Assembly: GCA_045542595.1 (NCBI GenBank)
Contig: JAZQLI010000030.1
Coordinates: 9,490-73,489 of the forward strand
DNA from: Scatosoma sp045542595
GTDB taxonomy: Bacteria; Bacillota; Clostridia; Christensenellales; Borkfalkiaceae
Direction of reading: 5' to 3'
Length of the DNA stretch: 64,000 nucleotides
Part shown: piece after piece, positions 31,485 through 38,941 of the stretch
Position numbering within the stretch: position 1 is the first letter of the stretch
Layout: each line of letters begins with the position of its first letter
Notes under the pieces: model-generated
What the model was told of the DNA's origin: nothing
Database searches by the model: none
What the model saw: the letters and a program-made list of their open reading frames with translations, nothing else
Made by a program: the position numbers and the translations under genes

Positions 31485-31488
31485 AAGT

Positions 31489-31719
31489 TTAGTTTGCGGC
31501 AAGCCACGCTTTGGCTTTTTCAGCGCCCATACGCGTAATATCTTCTTTTTTGTATTTGCTGTTTGCGCCGCCGTTGGTATAAAGGAAATAGTTACCCGTT
31601 TCCGTTTGATATAAGCTTTCTTCATATCCTTCGGGGTTACCGTATTCCCCAAACGTTACTTTTTTAACGAGCGTAGCCGTAGCCGTGTCGTATACTTTTT
31701 TACAAATGATTTTTTGCAT
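31489..31719 (-). CDS. Small hypothetical protein, 76 aa
   Basis: Begins MQKIICKKVYDTATATLV and continues with a beta-strand pattern (SLYQTETGNYFLYTNGGANSKY) and a C-terminal helix (DITRMGAEKAKAWLAAN). It looks like a type of short protein common in Clostridia genomes and phages, often near HTH genes, with no known function. AAGGAG 11 nt before the ATG and a consensus promoter support expression. Monocistronic. Confidence 0.7.
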   Translation of the reverse strand: MQKIICKKVYDTATATLVKKVTFGEYGNPEGYEESLYQTETGNYFLYTNGGANSKYKKEDITRMGAEKAKAWLAAN

Positions 31720-31755
31720 AATTTTTTTGCTCCTTTATTGATATTATATACTATT

Positions 31756-31784
31756 ATTGTATACAAAGCGTACTTTTTTGTCAA
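31756..31784 (-). promoter_or_regulatory. Promoter of the 76-aa gene
   Basis: Minus strand TTGACA (31779-31784), 17-nt spacer, TACAAT (31756-31761). Confidence 0.82.
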
Positions 31785-31892
31785 GCATAGAAAGGGGCGT
31801 TTTTTTATACAAATTATGGAATTTTGACGTATTTCAAAGTTTTTTCGCTTTTCATACGTAGACTTTTTAGGAAGGAACCAATTTTTACACTT

Positions 31893-32807
31893 TTACGCCG
31901 TTACAATATCGCAAATTTTTCCGTTTTCTACCTTTACGCTAAAATATGCCACTTGAAACAGTCGTTCTTGTTTTTTGCGGATAAGTCCGCAAACGTACGG
32001 GTTGTTCGTTAAGGTAACGTCGATAAAGTCCCCCAAAAAAGCGCGCAAATCTTCCGCTTTTGGTTGCAATTCGTTCGATAAAAAGTGAGTATACTCCGCG
32101 TCGATAAGCACGCTTTCAAAAAAGGCGTAAGCAAGTAACTCGTCGCGGATTTTTTCCTGCTCCGTCTCGCCGTTTTGCGTCCGAGTTTGCTTTAACGTAA
32201 AACGTTCGCGCGTGCAACCGTTTTGTAAATCGTATACGCTTTCCGCCGTTCGTCCCAGCCTGTCGCATAAGGGAATTTCCAAATACAGCTTTTCGTCTTC
32301 CACTTTACAAACGCGCATACTTTCCATAAGCAAGCGCTCGGCTTTTTTGTTAAAGATAGCCACTTGCGTTGCCGTTTTTAAAAGGAATACGCCGCCGATA
32401 AACGTTATCTCGCAATCGGCAAACGTAGGGGGCAGGGTTGCGATAAACAACCCTTCGTCCGATTGCAAGGATAAATGCAATTCCCCTTGAAAAAACAGAG
32501 TTGCCACACCGCCGTCCGTCTTTACTTGGGAAACGGGGCGAAGAGTATTATCCAAAGGCGCAAACGAATGTGCGTATAACGCAATGCCGTCCTTTACAAG
32601 ATATACGTCTACCCCGTCAGGCGGCGTAAAACGGATATCTTCGGTAAGAAAAAAGCCGATAGGCTGTGCGTTTTCGGGGATAAACCGAATAAACAATCGG
32701 TCAGTTAATACAACTTCGGCAAAACGTTCAAAGTTATCGCAAATGCCGAAATAGGCGTCGTTGACAGTCAAAATACAAGGTCTGGAAGACAAAAAATACA
32801 TTTTCAT
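31893..32807 (-). CDS. Hypothetical protein, 304 aa
   Basis: Family not recognised. No signal peptide or membrane helix. The N-terminal ~190 residues are beta-rich with short repeating strands (MKMYFLSSRPCILTVNDAY, GIALYAHSFAPLDN, ATLFFQGELHLSLQ), compatible with a beta-sandwich or propeller. The C-terminal ~110 residues are helical, then end in a small mixed domain (LFQVAYFSVKVENGKICDIV) like an NTF2-type tail. Divergent from the coiled-coil protein gene; the 90-nt gap holds AT-rich sequence and no clear minus-strand promoter. Confidence 0.65.
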   Translation of the reverse strand: MKMYFLSSRPCILTVNDAYFGICDNFERFAEVVLTDRLFIRFIPENAQPIGFFLTEDIRFTPPDGVDVYLVKDGIALYAHSFAPLDNTLRPVSQVKTDGGVATLFFQGELHLSLQSDEGLFIATLPPTFADCEITFIGGVFLLKTATQVAIFNKKAERLLMESMRVCKVEDEKLYLEIPLCDRLGRTAESVYDLQNGCTRERFTLKQTRTQNGETEQEKIRDELLAYAFFESVLIDAEYTHFLSNELQPKAEDLRAFLGDFIDVTLTNNPYVCGLIRKKQERLFQVAYFSVKVENGKICDIVTA

Positions 32808-32897
32808 ACTTTATTGTATTCTTTTCAAAAAAATAAATGTATAAAAGGGAAAAAATGCGGAAATAATTTGTACGAAGTTCAATAAAAGGAGAAAATT

Positions 32898-33554
32898 ATG
32901 AATAAAATCAACGGCTATACGGAAGAAGAAGCAAAAAGTTTGGTGGAATATATCAAAGAAGGCAAAAGCCGCGGCAAAACGCTTACTTATTTGTTCGAAA
33001 GCTACGGCAAACAACGCGGCAGGGCAAAGGGCAGCGTGCGTAATTATTACTACGCTTTGATGAAAAACAAAAACGCGGACGAACGTATCGTGCAACTTTT
33101 AAACGGCTCGCGCTTGCACGTAGAAAAGATTAAAGAATTCACGCCGCAAGAAACGGATGACGCACTCCGTAGTATTTTACGGGAAAAAAGTAAGGGAATG
33201 TCGGTGCGCCGCGCCATTAACAATCTTGCCCAAGGGGACGATAAACTGATGCTCCGTTTGCAAAATAAGTACCGTAACACCTTGAAAAAAGAGCCCGACC
33301 GCATCGCGGCTATTGCAAAGGAATTAGGGCTGGGCGAAGAAGTGGAAGAACTGCACACGCGTATGGAACGCGCCAAAATGCGTCAAAGCAAACCGCAAAA
33401 TGCGCCCACTTTGCCCGATAAGGATTTTTTACGTCGGCGCTTGGAAAATGAAATTAATGCACTCTATGATAGATTAACACAGGCGTTGAAAGCGGAAAAC
33501 GAGCGTTTGCGCCGTGAAAACGAGTTGTTAAAATCGCAATTACAATCCGTATAA
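32898..33554 (+). CDS. Putative Myb/SANT-like DNA-binding protein with coiled coil
   Basis: 218 aa. The N-terminal ~55 residues (YTEEEAKSLVEYIKEG ... AKGSVRNYYYALMK) have the spacing of a Myb/SANT-like three-helix domain as in RsfA-type prespore regulators. The middle is charged and helical. The C-terminus is a heptad-rich coiled coil (LENEINALYDRLTQALKAEN and on), likely for dimerisation. AGGAG precedes the ATG. A regulator role is inferred; RsfA-like function is a suggestion only. Confidence 0.6.
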   Translation: MNKINGYTEEEAKSLVEYIKEGKSRGKTLTYLFESYGKQRGRAKGSVRNYYYALMKNKNADERIVQLLNGSRLHVEKIKEFTPQETDDALRSILREKSKGMSVRRAINNLAQGDDKLMLRLQNKYRNTLKKEPDRIAAIAKELGLGEEVEELHTRMERAKMRQSKPQNAPTLPDKDFLRRRLENEINALYDRLTQALKAENERLRRENELLKSQLQSV

Positions 33555-33560
33555 AAGTAT

Positions 33561-33591
33561 AAAACCGCCGTTTGAAACGGCGGTTTTTGCG
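33561..33591. terminator. Terminator between coiled-coil gene and YtxH-like gene
   Basis: AAAACCGCCGTTT pairs with AAACGGCGGTTTT around a single G (effective loop larger), T-rich flanks on both strands. Confidence 0.85.
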
Positions 33592-33600
33592 TATGGCAAA

Positions 33601-33831
33601 TTATTTACGTCTTTTTTTCTCGCGCTTGTCGTCGTTTTCTTCGTCGGGATACGATTGCGGTGTAGCCGCACCGTTTTCCATTGCGCAAATTTTTTCATCG
33701 AGCATAGTATCCAACTTATTTTGCATTTCCTGTTGCGCTTTTCTAACCAACGTACGCATTTTATAATTATTCGCTGTGAGAAGCGCGCCGCAAACGCCGC
33801 CGATAACCAAACCGATTGCGAATTTTTCCAT
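33601..33831 (-). CDS. YtxH-like small membrane-anchored protein, 76 aa
   Basis: Start at ATG 33831, which has a perfect AAGGAGG seven nt upstream; the longer frame reading back to 34188 has no support. One Gly-rich membrane segment (IGLVIGGVCGALLTA, residues ~5-20) is followed by a charged helical cytoplasmic part (RTLVRKAQQEMQNKLD) and a Lys/Glu/Asp tail. The arrangement resembles the YtxH family of stress-associated membrane proteins. Divergent from ruvX. Confidence 0.65.
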   Translation of the reverse strand: MEKFAIGLVIGGVCGALLTANNYKMRTLVRKAQQEMQNKLDTMLDEKICAMENGAATPQSYPDEENDDKREKKRRK

Positions 33832-33931
33832 ATTGACCTCCTTGGGTTTTACCCCTGTATACGGTAGTATGTCGAAAAAAGTCGGTTTTATACAAAGGAT
33901 AGAAAAAATATAAAAATTTTGCGCGAAACAA

Positions 33932-33960
33932 TAGACGGCAGGACGAAATTGTGGTATAAT
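33932..33960 (+). promoter_or_regulatory. ruvX promoter, leaderless
   Basis: TAGACG (33932-33937), 17-nt spacer, TGGTATAAT with -10 at 33955-33960, six nt from the ATG. Confidence 0.75.
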
Positions 33961-33966
33961 AACAGT

Positions 33967-34722
33967 ATGATAGCCAAAAGAGTAATTGCCTTCGATATAG
34001 GCGACAAACGAATAGGAGTAGCCGTTTCCGACCCGTTTAACGAATACGCTATGCCCTGCGAAACGTATTTCCGTACGGGAAAGTTTCAAACGGACGTTGC
34101 GGCGATAGCGAATATCGCCAAAGAACGCGGCGTGGGCGTAATCGTTTGCGGAATGCCCGTCAATTACGACGGCACGGAAAGCGAACAAACGGAAAAAACT
34201 CGTCGGTTTATCGACGCGTTAGCGGAAAAAACCGCTTTACCTATCGTACTCGAAGACGAGCGTTTTACCACGATGCAAGCGCGCGAAACGCAAATGCTGG
34301 GCGGCGTAAAACGGGAAAACCGTAAAAAGACGGTGGACTCTATTGCCGCTTCGTATATACTCGAAAGCTATTTAGAACGTGAAAAAATAAAAGCCAAAAA
34401 GGAGACTGTTATGAAGGAAGAAATCAAGGAAATGGACGAAGAAGAACGCATTATCGAGTTGGAAGACGAAGACGGCAACGTGGAAAAATTTTTACACGTG
34501 GCTACCATTCCGTATAAGGGGGTAAATTATTGCGTGTTCCAAGTAGCTGAACCTGAAACGGAAGAGGAAGAAGACGAAGTGGTTATCTACGCACTCGACG
34601 AAGAGAACGAAATGCTCAATCCTTTGGAAGACGAGCAGCTTTTAGACGAAGTGTTTGCTGAATTTTGCAAGGAATACGAAAACTTTGAAGACGCTGACGA
34701 GGCGATGTCGTTAGATAATTAA
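33967..34722 (+). CDS. ruvX: RuvX (YqgF) fused in frame to a YrzB-like DUF1292 domain
   Basis: Residues 1-~140 are RuvX/YqgF: RNase H-like core FDIGDKRIGVAVSD, GMPVNYDGTES, VLEDERFTTMQA and DSIAASYILESYL, a putative Holliday-junction/16S rRNA-processing nuclease. Without a stop the frame runs on through a Lys-rich joint (KIKAKKETV) into an acidic ~103-aa DUF1292 protein (EERIIELEDEDGN ... YKGVNYCVF). In Bacillus these are separate neighbours (yrrK, yrzB). An AAAAAGGAG at 34396-34404 with ATG 34411 survives at the joint, so a free DUF1292 protein may also be made. The ATG at 33967 has no Shine-Dalgarno and is leaderless. Confidence 0.88.
   Translation: MIAKRVIAFDIGDKRIGVAVSDPFNEYAMPCETYFRTGKFQTDVAAIANIAKERGVGVIVCGMPVNYDGTESEQTEKTRRFIDALAEKTALPIVLEDERFTTMQARETQMLGGVKRENRKKTVDSIAASYILESYLEREKIKAKKETVMKEEIKEMDEEERIIELEDEDGNVEKFLHVATIPYKGVNYCVFQVAEPETEEEEDEVVIYALDEENEMLNPLEDEQLLDEVFAEFCKEYENFEDADEAMSLDN
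34396..34413 (+). promoter_or_regulatory. Internal ribosome site and ATG inside the ruvX-yrzB frame
   Basis: AAAAAGGAG (34396-34404), 6-nt spacer, ATG (34411-34413) in the same frame as ruvX, exactly where the DUF1292 domain begins. Confidence 0.75.
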
Positions 34723-34741
34723 TCAAGAAAAAACAAACAAA

Positions 34742-34775
34742 AAACGGATTGAAACAAACGTGTTTCAATCCGTTT
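34742..34775. terminator. Terminator between ruvX-yrzB and XRE gene
   Basis: AAACGGATTGAAACA pairs with TGTTTCAATCCGTTT, 4-nt loop, perfect 15-bp stem, T-rich both sides. Confidence 0.9.
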
Positions 34776-34780
34776 CGTTT

Positions 34781-34993
34781 TTAAACGTCTTTTCGCCCTA
34801 ATAGATAATCAATGGAAACGTCGAAAAAATCGGCTATTTTCCATAACGTAAGCAAATCAGGCTCGGTTTTTCCAAGTTCCCAATAAGATACTTTTCGCTG
34901 TGTCGTTTCTAATACGTCCGCAAGTTGCCATTGCGTTAAACCCGTTTCACTTCGTAAATTTCGTACCCGTTCCGCAAAATCTACTTTTCGCAT
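34781..34993 (-). CDS. XRE-family transcriptional regulator, 70 aa
   Basis: Single Cro/C1-type HTH: FAERVRNLRSETGLTQWQLADVL, recognition region ETTQRKVSYWELGKTEPD, and tail VSIDYLLGRKD. AAAGGAG precedes the ATG. The gap to the divergent 35178 gene contains three copies of a WTAGACA-N5-TGTCTAW palindrome, so it is most likely an autorepressor and a repressor of that gene. Confidence 0.9.
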   Translation of the reverse strand: MRKVDFAERVRNLRSETGLTQWQLADVLETTQRKVSYWELGKTEPDLLTLWKIADFFDVSIDYLLGRKDV

Positions 34994-35020
34994 ACCTTTC
35001 TCTCCTTTATTATTTCTATT

Positions 35021-35094
35021 ATAGACAAAAATAGTCTAAAATGGTTGATATAGACAAAAAATGTCTATATAATAGTTAAACAATTATTGTCTAA
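35021..35094. promoter_or_regulatory. Triple operator for the XRE regulator
   Basis: Palindromes with 7-bp arms and 5-bp centres at 35021-35039, 35050-35068 and 35076-35094 (centres 35030, 35059, 35085). Consensus WTAGACA-N5-TGTCTAW; the outer ones have mismatches. Confidence 0.78.
35045..35073 (+). promoter_or_regulatory. Operator-containing plus-strand promoter
   Basis: TTGATA (35045-35050), 17-nt spacer, TATAAT (35068-35073). Operator 2 occupies the spacer. A second weaker extended -10 (TGATATAAT, 35146-35154) lies nearer the next gene. Confidence 0.7.
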
Positions 35095-35177
35095 AAAATT
35101 TTTTTGACGCGATTCGTGGCATTTTTAACCGAACAAAAACATTTGTGATATAATAGGGTTACATAGGCGATACGACA

Positions 35178-35599
35178 ATGCACAAAATAAAAGAAAAAGA
35201 AAAGAAACAGGGGCTTTTTCAAGGCATATCCGAATGGCAACGGCTATTTGGCGATATGGATAAGCATATTCGCTTATTCGACGCGTATTGCTGGAACGCT
35301 TACACAACCAAAGAAAATTTAACGAAAAAGCGCGACGAAACGTTGAAAATGGTAAAAAGCTTAGATAATATCGATTTGCACGTGCTTTATATATCTATCA
35401 TTTACGGGGACTCAATAAAAATTCCTTACTGGATATGCGGCAAAAACTCTACGTAGCCGAATGCGCATTTTTAAACGAACTTTTACACACGGACGAATAC
35501 GTAGATATTTTTGTTATCGGACAAGTAGAAAATAACGATTGGCGTTTTCTACCCAAAAAAGAGAGAAAAAATTATAAAAAACCTGAAAATCCCCCTTAA
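35178..35599 (+). pseudogene. Frameshifted hypothetical gene (~140 aa if restored)
   Basis: The first frame runs 35178-35456 and then stops. If one A is added to the A5 run at 35412-35416, reading continues through a further ~60 codons (DMRQKLYVAECAFLNELLHT ... NNDWRFLPKK) to TAA 35597-35599, with codon use like the first part. This suggests a recent single-base deletion or an assembly homopolymer error. The N-terminal part (GISEWQRLFGDMDKHIRLFDAY) is helical; no family recognised. The start has no good Shine-Dalgarno. It is the target of the operator-bearing promoter facing the XRE gene. Confidence 0.55.
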
Positions 35600-35605
35600 A
35601 ATAGC

Positions 35606-35634
35606 TTGCCAAGCTTTGCCGTATATGGTAAAAT
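35606..35634 (+). promoter_or_regulatory. rpsB-tsf promoter
   Basis: TTGCCA (35606-35611), 17-nt spacer, TAAAAT (35629-35634). The ~115-nt leader can form a stem (CGTAATCCG with CGGATAAGTTACG), possibly an S2-responsive leader. Confidence 0.75.
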
Positions 35635-35752
35635 AATATAGCTAAAAATTCACACTCGCTCATTGCGCGTAATCCGTGTCCGTAAAATCTTTCTAATGCG
35701 GATAAGTTACGAGCCTAACGCAAGGCGAGGAGGTTAAACGGAGGTATGAATT

Positions 35753-36526
35753 ATGGCAGTTATCACTATGAAACAGCTTTTGGAAGCTGGCGTACACTTT
35801 GGTCATCAAACCAGAAAGTGGAATCCCAAAATGAAGAAGTACATCTTCGCGGCAAGAAACGATATTCACATTATCGACTTGCAGGTTACCGCTAACCTTA
35901 TCGAAGAAGCGTATGCGTTCGTTTGCGAAAGCGTAAAAGCAGGCAAAACGGTGCTTTTCGTTGGTACGAAGAAGCAAGCGCAAGACGCCATCAAAGAAGA
36001 AGCGGAACGTTGCGGTCAATATTACGTGAACTCCCGTTGGCTTGGCGGATGCCTTACCAACTTCAAAACGATGCGTAGCCGCGTAGAACGTTTGGAAAAG
36101 TTAGAAGCTATGGAAGCGAATGGCGATTTCGACCTTCTTCCCAAGAAAGAAGTTATGCTTTTGAAGAAAGAAATGGGCAAATTGCAAGCTAACCTTGGCG
36201 GTATTAAAACGATGAAAGCTATGCCCGGCGTTATGTTCGTGGTTGACCCCCACAACGAAGAGATCGCTATTAAAGAAGCGAAAAAGCTCGGCATCAAAAT
36301 CGTGGCTATTACCGACACCAACTGCGACCCTGACGTAGTAGACTACGTTATCCCCGGCAACGACGACGCTATCCGTGCAATCAAATTGATTTCTTCCGTA
36401 ATCGCAAACGCGGTTATCGAAGCAAACCAAGGCGAAGAAGCGCTTGTAGCAGCAGTAGAAACGGCGGAAGAAACCGCACCCGAATCGATTGAAGAAGTGG
36501 TTGCAGCTGCGGAAGAAAACGCGTAA
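35753..36526 (+). CDS. rpsB: Ribosomal protein S2
   Basis: 257 aa. Signatures VITMKQLLEAGVHFGHQTRKWNPKM at the start, FVGTKKQAQDAI, and GIKIVAITDTNCDPDVVDYVIPGNDDAIRAI. Ends with an acidic Ala/Glu tail. First gene of the rpsB-tsf pair, with GGAGG before the ATG. Confidence 0.98.
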   Translation: MAVITMKQLLEAGVHFGHQTRKWNPKMKKYIFAARNDIHIIDLQVTANLIEEAYAFVCESVKAGKTVLFVGTKKQAQDAIKEEAERCGQYYVNSRWLGGCLTNFKTMRSRVERLEKLEAMEANGDFDLLPKKEVMLLKKEMGKLQANLGGIKTMKAMPGVMFVVDPHNEEIAIKEAKKLGIKIVAITDTNCDPDVVDYVIPGNDDAIRAIKLISSVIANAVIEANQGEEALVAAVETAEETAPESIEEVVAAAEENA

Positions 36527-36571
36527 GTATCGCAAAAAATTAACCGAAAAAATATTAAGGAGAATACTATT

Positions 36572-37462
36572 ATGGCATTTACCGCAAAAGACGTAATGGC
36601 GCTTCGTGAAAAGACGGGCGCAGGCGTTATGGACTGTAAAAAGGCTTTGACGGACGCTGACGGCGATATGGCGAAAGCAGCGGACATTTTGAGAGAAAGA
36701 GGCATCGCGAAAGCGGAAAAGAAGGCTTCCCGTATCGCAGCGGAAGGTATCGTTGCTTGCTATATCGAAGGCAAGACGGGCGTTCTTGTAGAACTCAACT
36801 GCGAATCCGACTTCGTTGCAAAGAACCCGCAATTCAGCGAAATCGCAACGGAAGTTTCCAAAGTAATCATTAAAGAAAACCCCGAAAACGTAGAAGCGCT
36901 TTTGGGCTGCGCTTATGCAGGCGCTACCGTGGAAGAATATTTGAAGGGCAAAATTGCTATTATCGGTGAAAAGATTGCCGTTCGTCGTTTTGTAAAATAC
37001 ACCACCGACGGTTTCCTTGCAAGCTATATTCACCTTGGCGGCAAGCTCGGCGTTATGTTGGATATGGCAGGCGACGAAAGCGACGTTGCAAAAGAAGTTG
37101 CACACGACGTTACGCTCCAAATCGCATTCACGAAACCTGCATACCTTACGAAGGACGAAGTTTCCGCGGAAACGCTTGAAAAGGAAAAGGCTGTTTTGAA
37201 ACAACAAGCTATCAACGAAGGCAAACCCGAAGCAATCGCTGAAAAGATGGTTATGGGTAGAATTAAAAAATTCTACGAAGAAAACTGTCTTTTGGAACAA
37301 GCGTTCATCAAGGACGATTCGAAGAAGGTTTGCGAACTTGTAAAATCGGGCAACACTTCTATCAACAAATTCGCGTTCTTCATTATGGGCGAAGGTCTTG
37401 AAAAGAAGAGTGAAGATTTAAGCGAAGAAGTAGCAAAACAAGTTGCTGCGGCGAAGAACTAA
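36572..37462 (+). CDS. tsf: Elongation factor Ts
   Basis: 296 aa. UBA-like N-terminus with LREKTGAGVMDCKKALTDADGD, core (VELNCESDFVAKN) and dimerisation region. Recycles EF-Tu by nucleotide exchange. Follows rpsB by 45 nt and ends at a terminator. Confidence 0.98.
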   Translation: MAFTAKDVMALREKTGAGVMDCKKALTDADGDMAKAADILRERGIAKAEKKASRIAAEGIVACYIEGKTGVLVELNCESDFVAKNPQFSEIATEVSKVIIKENPENVEALLGCAYAGATVEEYLKGKIAIIGEKIAVRRFVKYTTDGFLASYIHLGGKLGVMLDMAGDESDVAKEVAHDVTLQIAFTKPAYLTKDEVSAETLEKEKAVLKQQAINEGKPEAIAEKMVMGRIKKFYEENCLLEQAFIKDDSKKVCELVKSGNTSINKFAFFIMGEGLEKKSEDLSEEVAKQVAAAKN

Positions 37463-37481
37463 TCGCTAAAATACCAAAAAC

Positions 37482-37512
37482 AAAACCGCGTGGATTTTTC
37501 CGCGCGGTTTTT
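37482..37512 (+). terminator. Terminator of rpsB-tsf
   Basis: AAAACCGCGTGGA pairs with TCCGCGCGGTTTT (one G-T), then TTACG. Confidence 0.82.
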
Positions 37513-37627
37513 ACGTATTCTTTGAAAATTTTTATAAATTTCACGCACTTTTTTGCTAAATAGTATAGATTTCTTTTGAAGAATATGGTATAATAGATAA
37601 AATGGAATATGCTAAGGAGAAAAAATT

Positions 37628-38335
37628 ATGCAACCTATTTACAAACGCGTACTTTTGAAACTTTCGGGCGAAGCACTCGCCGGCGACCAACGTTTCGGGC
37701 TCAACCACGAAGTTATCGCTCCCGTAGTGGAACAAATTGTAAAAATCCATAATATGGGCGTACAGGTGGGCTTGGTTATCGGCGGCGGAAACTTTTGGCG
37801 CGGCAGACAGGGCACGAATATGGACAGGACGACAGCCGACCATATGGGTATGCTTGCGACGGTTATGAACTCGCTTGCGATGATGGACGCTATCGAACAA
37901 CACGGCGTACCCGTACGCGTGCAAACGGCACTCGATATGGTGTCGTTGGCTGAACCGTTCATTTTGCGGAAAGCACTCCGTCATTTTGAAATGGGGCGCA
38001 TTGTTATTTTTGCCTGCGGTACGGGCAATCCTTATTGCTCCACCGATACGGCGGCGGCACTCCGCGCTTGCGAAATCGACGCGGATATCTTGCTTATGGC
38101 GAAGAACGTAGACGGCATTTACGATTCTGACCCTAAAACGAATCCCTTGGCACAAAAATATGAAGAACTCAGATATGCCGATATCATCAATCGCGGCTTG
38201 AAAGTAATCGACTTCACGGCGGCGACGATGTGTATGGAAAACAACGTACCCACGCTGGCGTTTGGCTTGAATGAAGAAAATTCTATCGTGCGCGCGGTTT
38301 GCGGCGAAAAGCTGGGTACTATTATCAAAGTATAA
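37628..38335 (+). CDS. pyrH: UMP kinase PyrH
   Basis: 235-aa amino-acid kinase-fold enzyme forming UDP. Start VLLKLSGEALAGDQRFGLN, GGGNFWRG, AVFACGTGNPYCSTDTAA-like nucleotide loop and KNVDGIYDSDPK. An extended -10 (TGGTATAAT near 37586-37594) precedes it; AAGGAG lies before the ATG. Head of the pyrH-frr-uppS-cdsA-dxr-rseP run. Confidence 0.97.
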   Translation: MQPIYKRVLLKLSGEALAGDQRFGLNHEVIAPVVEQIVKIHNMGVQVGLVIGGGNFWRGRQGTNMDRTTADHMGMLATVMNSLAMMDAIEQHGVPVRVQTALDMVSLAEPFILRKALRHFEMGRIVIFACGTGNPYCSTDTAAALRACEIDADILLMAKNVDGIYDSDPKTNPLAQKYEELRYADIINRGLKVIDFTAATMCMENNVPTLAFGLNEENSIVRAVCGEKLGTIIKV

Positions 38336-38365
38336 ATAAATATCATTGTAAAAAGGAGAGATACT

Positions 38366-38938
38366 ATGATTGAAAACGAAAAAGTAGACGAAATGAGCTT
38401 GGAATTAGAAGAAAAATCGGAAAATACGATTAAAGCGCTCGAGGGCGACTACGGCGCGCTTAGAACGGGTAGAGCCAACCCCAATATTTTAAATAAAATT
38501 GAAGTAGAAGCATACGGCGGTATGAGCAAACTTATCGAACTTGGCAACGTTTCCACTTTGGACGCGCGTACATTACAGGTCAATCTTTGGGATAAATCGC
38601 TTTTAAAAGCGACGGAAAAGGCTATTTTGCAATCGAATATCGGCATTACGCCTGTCAATAACGGCAACGTGATTTTGCTTACCTTCCCCGTAATGACGGA
38701 AGAACGCAGAAAAGAGCTTGTAAAACAAGCGAAAAAGATGGGTGAAGACGCTAAGGTTGCCCTTAGAAACCACCGTCGTGAAGCGATGGATGTACTCAAA
38801 AAATTGAAGACGTCTAAAGAGCTTTCGGAAGACGAAGTAGCAGGCTGTGAAGCGGAAGTAGAAAAAACGGTATCGGGCTATATGTCGACGCTCGAATCGA
38901 TTATTTCCGCAAAAGAAAAAGAATTGATGTCTATCTAA
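38366..38938 (+). CDS. frr: Ribosome recycling factor
   Basis: 190 aa, slightly longer than the usual 185 because of a short acidic N-terminal addition. Core LRTGRANPNIL, YGG, and the conserved RLTEERRKELVKQAKK-like stretch in the second half. Acts with EF-G to split post-termination ribosomes. 30 nt after pyrH. Confidence 0.97.
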   Translation: MIENEKVDEMSLELEEKSENTIKALEGDYGALRTGRANPNILNKIEVEAYGGMSKLIELGNVSTLDARTLQVNLWDKSLLKATEKAILQSNIGITPVNNGNVILLTFPVMTEERRKELVKQAKKMGEDAKVALRNHRREAMDVLKKLKTSKELSEDEVAGCEAEVEKTVSGYMSTLESIISAKEKELMSI

Positions 38939-38941
38939 GCT

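Noticed and set aside
33832..34188. N-terminal extension of the YtxH-like protein to 195 aa
   Set aside because: It would overlap the start of ruvX and its promoter; the ATG at 33831 has a perfect AAGGAGG and gives a sensible membrane anchor.
36101..37300. 399-codon minus-strand frame opposite rpsB/tsf
   Set aside because: Antisense shadow of two ribosomal-process genes; composition typical of reverse-frame reading.
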